Shown here: piece after piece, positions 1 through 6,782 of the stretch
Numbering within the stretch: position 1 is the stretch's first letter
Layout: the number at the start of each line of letters is the position of its first letter
DNA from: Rikenellaceae bacterium
GTDB lineage: Bacteria > Bacteroidota > Bacteroidia > Bacteroidales > UBA932
Direction: 5' to 3'
NCBI GenBank assembly: GCA_900769905.1
Contig: CAAGIL010000127.1
Coordinates: 1-22,270 of the forward strand
DNA: 22,270 nucleotides
Notes under the pieces: model-generated
Databases searched by the model: none
What the model was told of the DNA's origin: nothing
What the model saw: the letters and a program-made list of their open reading frames with translations, nothing else
Translations under genes and position numbers: made by a program

Positions 1-810
1 AAAATCGTTACCCTCTCCAAGGGCGGTGAGCAGGCAGAGGAAATCAAGGCACGCTACTCTGCCCTCTGGACTCAGATAGCAGAGTATTTCAAGGAAGAAG
101 ACGACTGGCTTATATTCGAAGCCTTCAACGAGTTGCACGACGGCTCCTGGGGAAGCGGCAGCAACAACAACGACGGCGGAGCCCAGTACAGGGCAATCAA
201 CGAACTCAACCAGCTTTTCGTGAACACTGTCCGCAAGACGGGAGGCAAGAATGCCGAAAGATATCTCGGAATCCCGGGATATTGCACCAACCCTTCGCTT
301 ACAGTGAAGTATCTGGAACTCCCGGAGGACAGCGCGCAGAACAAGCTTATGGTGGCCATCCACTACTACGACCCTTCCGGTTTCGCCCTGGGCCAGAATT
401 CCGGCTACACCGAATGGGGACATACGGGTGCCAGCGGAAAGAAGGACCCTTACCACAACGAGAATTAAGTCCAGGAGTGCCTCGGGAGCGTACGGGAGAG
501 GTTCATAGACAACAACATACCGGTTTATTTCGGTGAAACGGGATGCGTAAACCGCAGCGAAGCCAGGGCCCGTGCCTTCCAGAAATACTGGATGGAATAT
601 GTCTACAAGTGCGCATCCGACAACGGAATAGCAATGTTCCTCTGGGACAATGGAGCCAAGGGAGCGGGAGAGGAAAGTTTCGGCTTCATAGACCACGGAA
701 ACGGAGCTTACATCAACAACTCCAAGGAAATCATAGACGTGATGCTCAAGGCCCTCGACAGGTCCGACAGCTCCTACACTCTGGAAACAGTTTACAATTC
801 AGCACCTTAA
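1..810 (+). pseudogene. GH5 family endo-beta-glycanase, 5' partial, interrupted by an in-frame TAA
   Basis: Frame 1 is open from the window edge to a TAA at 466-468, then continues in the same frame without another stop to a TAA at 808-810. Both halves read as one glycoside hydrolase family 5 domain. The acid/base motif F-N-E lies at 124-132 (Glu codon 130-132), HYYDPSGFA follows near 361, and the nucleophile motif Y-F-G-E-T-G has its Glu codon at 535-537, after the stop. The late LWDNG motif (around 640-655) recalls subfamily GH5_4, whose members are endoglucanases, xyloglucanases or mannanases. The stop falls where many homologues have an aromatic residue, so a TAC or TAT to TAA change is plausible. 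Protein ending at 468 would lack the nucleophile and should be inactive. The N-terminus, with any signal peptide, is outside the window. Whether the stop is a real mutation, strain variation or a sequence error cannot be decided here. The next gene begins 1 base after the final stop. Confidence 0.85.
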
Positions 811-811
811 T

Positions 812-3196
812 ATGGCGACTCAATACGGACATTTCGACGACAGTCGCAGGGAATTCATCATCACCGACCCGAAGCTCCCGTGGCCCTGGATCAACTATCT
901 TGGCACGGAGAATTTCTTTTCCCTGATTTCAGCCACGGCTGGAGGATACTCCTTCTATAAGGACGCCAAGTTCAGAAGGATTACCAGATATCGCTACAAC
1001 GGCGTTCCTGCCGACAATGGCGGACGTTATTTCTATATCAACGACGAAGGATGCATATGGAATCCGGGCTGGAAGCCGTGCAAGACGGAGCTTGATTCCT
1101 ACGAATGTGCCCACGGCATGGGCTACACCCGCATCAGCGGCGAAAAGAACGGCCTGAGGACCAGCGCTCTCTTCTTCGTTCCGCTCGGATGCAATGCTGA
1201 AATACAGAAACTCAGCCTGAGCAACCTTAGCGGAAAGACCAAAAGGTTCAAACTCTTCTCTTTCACTGAATGGTGCCTGTGGAACGCATCCACGGACATG
1301 GAAAATTTCCAGCGCAACCTCTCGACCGGCGAGGTGGAGGTGGAAGGCAGCGTTATCTACCACAAGACTGAGTATCGCGAGCGCCGCAACCACTACGCTT
1401 TCTATGCCGCCAACCGCCCGGTGCAGTCCTTTGACACGGACAGGGAGAGCTTCCTCGGAATGTACAACGGCTTCGATGCTCCCCAGGCAGTGCTCAACGG
1501 CAAATGCAGCGGCTCCATAGCCCACGGCTGGAGTCCTATAGCAGCGCACTGCATAGACATTGAGCTTGCCGCCGGAGCAAGTGCGGACATAGTATTCATC
1601 CTCGGTTACGCCGAGAATCCCGAGACGGAGAAATTCACCCCCGACGGACTGCTCAACAAGAGCGTCGCCAGAGATATCATAGCCAGATATTCCGACGTGG
1701 CGGAAGTGGACAGGGCTTTCCGCGAACTCGGAGCCTATTGGGATGCCCTTCTGGGTAAATTCCAGACCTCCACAGGAATAGAGGAACTGGACCGTATGGT
1801 GAACATATGGAACCAGTACCAGTGTATGGTCACCTTCAACATGAGCCGCAGCGCCAGCTATTTCGAGAGCGGAATAGGCAGGGGTATGGGGTTCAGGGAT
1901 TCCAACCAGGACCTCGTGGGCTTCGTGCACCAGATTCCGGAGCGCGCACGCCAGCGCATACTCGACATCGCGGCGACCCAGTTCCCTGACGGAAGCTGCT
2001 ACCACCAGTATCAACCGCTCACGAAGAGGGGTAACGACGGAATAGGCTCAGGCTTCAACGACGACCCTCTCTGGCTGCTTTTCGGCTGCTTCGCATATCT
2101 CAAGGAAACAGGCGATTACAGCATACTTGACGAGATGGTGACCTTCGACAATGCACCCGGAAGCGAGAAGAGCCTGCTGGAGCACCTGCGCATCAGTTTC
2201 AACTTCACCGGCAGCCATCTCGGGCCCCACGGCCTGCCGCTCATAGGCAGGGCCGACTGGAACGACTGCCTCAACCTCAACTGCTTCTCCTCCAACCCGG
2301 ACGATTCTTTCCAGACCACCGAAAACCGCAGCGAGGGCAGCAAGGCCGAATCCCTGATGATTGCAGGCCTGTATGTGGTTGTGGGAAAGGAATTTGCAGA
2401 GCTCCTGAAGCGCCTGGAAGAAGATGCGTCCGCAGTTGAAAAGTCAGTGGAGAATATGGAGAGTGCCGTGAAGGAGTACGGCTGGGACGGGGAATGGTTC
2501 CTCCGAGCCTATGACTATTACGGCAACAAAATCGGAAGTTCCGAGAACGAGGAAGGCAAGATTTTCATAGAAAGCCAGGGCTGGTGCACGATGGCCCGCA
2601 TAGGTGCTGAGGAAGGAATGTGCGCAAAGGCCCTTGACTCCGTAAAGAAGCATCTCGACTGCGAGCACGGAATCGTCCTCAACAACCCGGCCTTCAGCCG
2701 CTACCATATAGAAATGGGGGAGATTTCCTCCTACCCTCAGGGATACAAGGAAAACGCAGGCATATTCTGCCACAACAATCCCTGGGTGATTATAGGAGAA
2801 GTGCTGGAAGGTCGCGTGGACGATGCCTGGGAGCATTATTGCAAGATTTCCCCGGCATTCATAAAGGACCAGAAACTGCACAAGGTGGAGCCTTACGTAT
2901 ATTGCCAGATGGTATCGGGCAAGGATGCCCCTGTCCCGGGAGAAGGGAAAAACTCCTGGCTCACCGGCACTGCCGCCTGGAACTGGTATGTGGCAAGCGC
3001 ATTCCTCCTGGGAATCAGGCCGTGCTGGGACGGACTTGAAATAAAGCCGGCTCTGGGGTCCACTCCGCGCCGCTTCAGCGTCACCAGGCGTTTCAGGGAA
3101 GCAACTTATAATCTTACAATCAATTACAGCGCTTCCGGGAAGTCCGCATTCATCCCGTACAGCGAAGGCACACATAATATTGAACTCGATTTATAA
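812..3196 (+). CDS. Cellobiose phosphorylase (glycoside hydrolase family 94)
   Basis: Phosphorylase that splits cellobiose with phosphate into alpha-glucose-1-phosphate and glucose in the cytoplasm. The 794-residue length fits GH94 cellobiose phosphorylases (about 800 residues). The N-terminus carries the family signature YGHFDD (5-10), PWPWINYLG (23-31) and GGYSFYK (44-50). The catalytic-domain motif IGRADWNDCLN lies at 478-488; by family knowledge the second Asp of ADWND (D485) is the proton donor. The C-terminal half keeps YPQGYKENAGIFCHNNPW, the usual substrate and phosphate-binding segment. There is no signal peptide, in line with an intracellular enzyme. The start is ATG 1 base after the GH5 stop, and the stop overlaps the GH26 start in TAATG, so the genes are probably co-translated. 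Cellobiose is the expected substrate, but in this mannan operon a related disaccharide such as glucosylmannose is possible. Confidence 0.92.
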   Translation: MATQYGHFDDSRREFIITDPKLPWPWINYLGTENFFSLISATAGGYSFYKDAKFRRITRYRYNGVPADNGGRYFYINDEGCIWNPGWKPCKTELDSYECAHGMGYTRISGEKNGLRTSALFFVPLGCNAEIQKLSLSNLSGKTKRFKLFSFTEWCLWNASTDMENFQRNLSTGEVEVEGSVIYHKTEYRERRNHYAFYAANRPVQSFDTDRESFLGMYNGFDAPQAVLNGKCSGSIAHGWSPIAAHCIDIELAAGASADIVFILGYAENPETEKFTPDGLLNKSVARDIIARYSDVAEVDRAFRELGAYWDALLGKFQTSTGIEELDRMVNIWNQYQCMVTFNMSRSASYFESGIGRGMGFRDSNQDLVGFVHQIPERARQRILDIAATQFPDGSCYHQYQPLTKRGNDGIGSGFNDDPLWLLFGCFAYLKETGDYSILDEMVTFDNAPGSEKSLLEHLRISFNFTGSHLGPHGLPLIGRADWNDCLNLNCFSSNPDDSFQTTENRSEGSKAESLMIAGLYVVVGKEFAELLKRLEEDASAVEKSVENMESAVKEYGWDGEWFLRAYDYYGNKIGSSENEEGKIFIESQGWCTMARIGAEEGMCAKALDSVKKHLDCEHGIVLNNPAFSRYHIEMGEISSYPQGYKENAGIFCHNNPWVIIGEVLEGRVDDAWEHYCKISPAFIKDQKLHKVEPYVYCQMVSGKDAPVPGEGKNSWLTGTAAWNWYVASAFLLGIRPCWDGLEIKPALGSTPRRFSVTRRFREATYNLTINYSASGKSAFIPYSEGTHNIELDL

Positions 3197-4272
3197 TGAA
3201 ATCATTCTGTCTATTGACCATATGCGCACTGCTGTGCTCCTGCGCAGCACGCGAACTGACTCCGGCGGAAGAACTTGCCAAGCGCCTGGGACAGCACCGG
3301 GATAAGAGTGAGATACTCATAGGCCACCAGGACGACCTGCTCTACGGCCACAGCTGGAAAGTGTCGGAGGACGAAAGCCTCTTCGGACGTTCCGATGTCA
3401 GGGATGTATGTGGGCAGTACCCCATGGTGCTGGGAGTTGACCTGGGAGGGATAGAGTTGGGAGCCGAGAGAAACCTCGACGGCAACCGTTTCGACCAGAT
3501 ACGCGCCGCAGCGCTGAAGCAGGTTGAGCATGGAGGTATAGTCACCGTCTCCTGGCACATACGCAACCCGCTCACCGGCGGCGATTCCTGGGATGTAAGC
3601 TCAAAGGAAGCCGTGAAATCCGTGCTCGAAGGCGGGAGCCGCCACGAACTCTTCCTCTCCTGGCTCGATGCCGCCGCCGACTACATTTCCGGTTTCAGGG
3701 ATGCCGACGGCAAGCTCATTCCCATCATTTTCCGTCCGTGGCACGAACATACCGGGTCCTGGTTCTGGTGGGGCGAAGGCCTGTGCAGTGCAGACGAGTA
3801 CAAGGCACTCTGGAAGCTGAGCTACGACTATCTGAGCATTGAGCGCGGGCTCGACAATCTGCTCTGGTCTTACTCCCCGGGTGCAGGCAATCTCTCCGCA
3901 GAAAGGATAGGCGAGCGCTACCCGGGCGACGATATGGTGGACATACTCGGTCTGGACGCATACCAGTACGGCAGTTCCGGGGACTTCCGCAAAGAAGTTC
4001 TGGCTTCAGCCTCCGAGATTGCAGCCTTTGCCGGGGAAAGAAACAAGCTTTACGCCCTCACTGAAATAGGATATGAAGGCATACCGGAGGAGGGATGGTG
4101 GACCGGAGTGCTCTACCCTACCCTCAGGGAGCTCAGCCCTTCCCCTGTATATGTGCTCTTCTGGCGCAATGCCTGGGATAAGCCCGGGCACTTCTACGTG
4201 CCGTTCCCGGGCCAGGCTTCCGCAGAGGATTTCCGCAGCTTCGCCGATAAAGATGACATTGTATTAAACTGA
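3196..4272 (+). CDS. Beta-mannanase lipoprotein (glycoside hydrolase family 26)
   Basis: Retaining endo-acting enzyme expected to cleave beta-1,4-mannan outside the cytoplasm, probably releasing mannobiose as Bacteroides ManA does. The 358-residue protein begins with a short hydrophobic signal ending in a lipobox-like LCSC, with the lipidated Cys at about residue 16. The GH26 acid/base motif RPWHEHTGSWFWWG puts the catalytic Glu at 184, and the nucleophile Glu is at 290 in ALTEIGYE. The late VLFWRNAW (320-327) is also typical of the family. Both catalytic residues are present and the length is normal, so the enzyme should be active. The gene overlaps the GH94 stop by 1 base, and 15 bases separate it from the GH130 gene. 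Whether the lipoprotein faces the periplasm or the outside cannot be read from the sequence; the charged residues just after the Cys (R19, E20) do not form a clear surface-export signal. Confidence 0.92.
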   Translation: MKSFCLLTICALLCSCAARELTPAEELAKRLGQHRDKSEILIGHQDDLLYGHSWKVSEDESLFGRSDVRDVCGQYPMVLGVDLGGIELGAERNLDGNRFDQIRAAALKQVEHGGIVTVSWHIRNPLTGGDSWDVSSKEAVKSVLEGGSRHELFLSWLDAAADYISGFRDADGKLIPIIFRPWHEHTGSWFWWGEGLCSADEYKALWKLSYDYLSIERGLDNLLWSYSPGAGNLSAERIGERYPGDDMVDILGLDAYQYGSSGDFRKEVLASASEIAAFAGERNKLYALTEIGYEGIPEEGWWTGVLYPTLRELSPSPVYVLFWRNAWDKPGHFYVPFPGQASAEDFRSFADKDDIVLN

Positions 4273-4287
4273 TTACCAAAATATTAT

Positions 4288-5451
4288 ATGGATTTCAATT
4301 CTAGACTTGCCCTGCTTCGAGAAAGACACGAAGCACTGATTACGAGAAAAAACATTCCCATTGAAGGCAACGGGATATTTGAAAGGTACCAATATCCCGT
4401 GCTGACAGGAGAGCACGCTCCCCTGTTCTGGCGTTATGACCTCAATCCCAAGACCAATCCTTTCCTTATGGAAAGATTCGGCATACACGCAGCCTTCAAC
4501 AGCGGGGCCATCAAGTGGCAGGGACGTTATATTCTTGTGGCCAGGGTTGAGGCAGCCGACAGGAAATCGTTTTTCGCCGTTGCGGAAAGTCCTAACGGCA
4601 TCGACAACTTCCGTTTCTGGGACCGTCCCATTACGATGCCGGAGTATGGTGAGCCTGCAACCAACATCTACGATATGCGTCTGACCGCCCATGAGGACGG
4701 CTGGATTTACGGCATCTTTTGCGTGGAGCGCAAGGATCCGGATGCTCCTGAGGGAGACCTGTCCAGCGCTGTTGCTGCAGCAGGCGTAGCCAGGACCAGG
4801 GATTTCGTCAACTGGGAACGTCTCCCTGACATTGAAGCCGGAAGCCAGCAGCGCAACGTGGTGCTGCACACGGAGTTCGTGGACGGGAAGTACGCGTTGT
4901 ACACCAGGCCGCAGGACGGCTTCATCGACACCGGCAACGGCGGAGGCATAGGCTGGGCGCTCGTGGACAGTATGGAACATGCGGTGATACGCGAGGAGAA
5001 GATCATCAGCCCGCGCCACTACCATACCGTTATGGAATGCAAGAACGGGGAGGGCCCGCACCCTATCAAGACTTCTCAGGGCTGGCTCCACCTGGCCCAC
5101 GGCGTACGCGGCTGCGCCAGCGGACTGCGCTATGTGCTCTATATGTATATGACATCCCTGGACGACCCTACAAGGGTGATTGCCAGCCCGGCCGGCTTCT
5201 TCATGGCACCGGAAGACGACGAATTCATCGGGGACGTGATGAACGTGCTCTTCTCCAACGGATGGATATGCGACGAGGACGGAAAGATATTCATTTATTA
5301 CGCATCTTCTGACACCCGCCTGCACGTGGCCACTTCAAGCGTGGAGAGGCTCGTTGACTATTGCCTCAACACCGAAAGCGACGGCCTCCGCACCGGGCTC
5401 ACGGTTGAAAGACTCAATAAACTCATAGACAGGAATTCATGGCTTCGTTAA
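4288..5451 (+). CDS. mgp: 4-O-beta-D-mannosyl-D-glucose phosphorylase (GH130, subfamily 1 type)
   Basis: Cytoplasmic phosphorylase that converts beta-mannosyl-1,4-glucose plus phosphate to mannose-1-phosphate and glucose, the key step of the mannan pathway described in Bacteroides fragilis. The 387 residues match that enzyme's size and carry GH130 features: NSGAIKWQGRYILVARVE (71-88), the EPATNIYDMRL segment with the expected proton-donor Asp at 129, TRPQDGFIDTGNGGGIGWAL in the centre, and PRHYHTVMECKNGEGPHPIKT, which supplies phosphate-binding residues. No signal peptide is visible. The AFNSGA and GNGGGIGW motifs favour mannosylglucose phosphorylase over mannooligosaccharide phosphorylase, but this is judged from memory of the family. 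The final 13 bases overlap the start of the symporter gene, implying coupled translation. The 2-epimerase that makes its substrate from mannobiose is not in this window. Confidence 0.9.
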   Translation: MDFNSRLALLRERHEALITRKNIPIEGNGIFERYQYPVLTGEHAPLFWRYDLNPKTNPFLMERFGIHAAFNSGAIKWQGRYILVARVEAADRKSFFAVAESPNGIDNFRFWDRPITMPEYGEPATNIYDMRLTAHEDGWIYGIFCVERKDPDAPEGDLSSAVAAAGVARTRDFVNWERLPDIEAGSQQRNVVLHTEFVDGKYALYTRPQDGFIDTGNGGGIGWALVDSMEHAVIREEKIISPRHYHTVMECKNGEGPHPIKTSQGWLHLAHGVRGCASGLRYVLYMYMTSLDDPTRVIASPAGFFMAPEDDEFIGDVMNVLFSNGWICDEDGKIFIYYASSDTRLHVATSSVERLVDYCLNTESDGLRTGLTVERLNKLIDRNSWLR

Positions 5452-6782
5452 AAGAAAAAATCGCATACGCACTCGGTGATGCCGCTGCCGGCGGCATTAC
5501 CTGGAAAGTGATGTCTATCGCCTTCCCTCTGTTCTTCACCAATGTCTTCGGACTCACCGTGGCAGATGCCGCTACCCTGATGCTCGTAGCCAGGCTCTTT
5601 GATGTGGTGACCGACCCTCTGATGGGGTCCCTTGCCGACCGCACCAGAAGCCGTTGGGGCACCTACCGTCCCTGGCTGATCTTCGGAGCGATTCCTCTCG
5701 GACTCGTGTTCGCCCTGCTGCTCTACACCCCGGACTTCGGTCCCGTGGGCAAGAGAATCTGGGCTTACGGCCTGTATCTCCTGATGATGGCGGTTTATAC
5801 TGCCGTGAACGTGCCGTACGGCTCGCTTCTCGGAGTAATGACGGACAACGATGACGAGAAGAACCAGTTCTCCTCCTTCCGTATGGTGGGAGCGTACGCA
5901 ATGGGATTCATCACCCTGCTCTCCTTCCCTTACCTGCAGAAGCTGATCGGAGGCTCAGAGGCCCATCAGTATTCAGTGATTGGCGCGGTACTCGGAGGTC
6001 TCGCAGCCCTTATGACCCTGCTTTGCGGACTTCTGACCAAAGAAAGGCTCCAGCCGGTGCGCGCAGAGAAGTTCTCATTCAAGCCTTTCGCCAATCTCTT
6101 CCGCAACAAGCCGTGGATTTGTCTGACCCTTGCCGGAATATTCAGCAACTTCTTCAACGGCTTCCGCTACGCTGTTGCCGGCTACCTGCTGACCTACTGT
6201 CTGGGAGGAGAGGTCACTATGGGCAGGCTCATAATCAATTACACCGTATTCATGACCTTCGGAGAGGTGACCTGTATGATTTTCGGAGGTCTCTCCCCTG
6301 TCTTCACCCGTATTGTAGGCTCAAAGAAGAGGGCTTTCAGCATCGCTGCGCTCATCTGCGCAGCCAGTTCCATAGCATTTTTCTTCATCCCTAGAGACGC
6401 CTCGTATATGTGGCTTATGATTGTGGATGTCATCGTTACCTCCGTGGGAATTGGCTTCTACAGCCCTCTGCTCTGGTCGATGTATGCCGATGTCGCTGAC
6501 TACTCCACCCGGACCTACGGAACCTCATCCACAGGACTCATCTTCTCCTCGGGCACAATGGCCCAGAAGCTGGGTTCCGCAGTCTCCGGAGCGCTCGTAG
6601 CTCTCCTGCTCGGACTGGCAGGCTTCATCTCAGGCTCGGATCCTGTGAGCGGCGAAGCAGTGGTCACCATCACGAATGAAGCGGGAGTATCCAATATGAT
6701 CTGGGCCCTGTTCTCCCTCTTCCCTGCAGCAATCGCACTGCTTATGCTGCTCTGCGTAAAGATCTATCCAATTGACAAATAA
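5439..6782 (+). CDS. GPH-family sugar:cation symporter, probable mannobiose/disaccharide importer
   Basis: Inner-membrane transporter of the glycoside-pentoside-hexuronide (MelB-like) family within the major facilitator superfamily. The 447-residue protein is hydrophobic throughout, consistent with 12 transmembrane helices. It starts with the family pattern KIAYALGDAAAGG and keeps the cytoplasmic loop signature DPLMGSLADRTRSRWGTYRPW (residues about 55-75), whose charged residues are typical of MelB relatives. Position is the best guide to substrate: in B. fragilis a related symporter (ManB) sits with a GH26 mannanase and a GH130 phosphorylase and imports mannobiose. Here the adjoining GH94 gene suggests cellobiose may also be carried. 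The start overlaps the GH130 gene by 13 bases. It is the last gene of the operon, and its TAA directly abuts the stop codon of the convergent Bat operon, with no intergenic base. Confidence 0.88.
   Translation: MASLKEKIAYALGDAAAGGITWKVMSIAFPLFFTNVFGLTVADAATLMLVARLFDVVTDPLMGSLADRTRSRWGTYRPWLIFGAIPLGLVFALLLYTPDFGPVGKRIWAYGLYLLMMAVYTAVNVPYGSLLGVMTDNDDEKNQFSSFRMVGAYAMGFITLLSFPYLQKLIGGSEAHQYSVIGAVLGGLAALMTLLCGLLTKERLQPVRAEKFSFKPFANLFRNKPWICLTLAGIFSNFFNGFRYAVAGYLLTYCLGGEVTMGRLIINYTVFMTFGEVTCMIFGGLSPVFTRIVGSKKRAFSIAALICAASSIAFFFIPRDASYMWLMIVDVIVTSVGIGFYSPLLWSMYADVADYSTRTYGTSSTGLIFSSGTMAQKLGSAVSGALVALLLGLAGFISGSDPVSGEAVVTITNEAGVSNMIWALFSLFPAAIALLMLLCVKIYPIDK

Noticed and set aside
466..468. Programmed readthrough or an alternative genetic code for TAA
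   Set aside because: Many other genes in the window end in TAA at the expected family length, so reassignment is excluded; no special readthrough context was seen, so a mutation or sequence error is simpler.
592..810. ATG at 592 as the start of a separate small gene
   Set aside because: It is in frame with the interrupted GH5 and encodes its natural C-terminal end; the nucleophile segment just before it belongs to the same domain.
929..2014. A 361-codon open frame on the minus strand inside the GH94 gene
   Set aside because: The plus strand encodes a full-length cellobiose phosphorylase with catalytic motifs; the antisense product resembles nothing.
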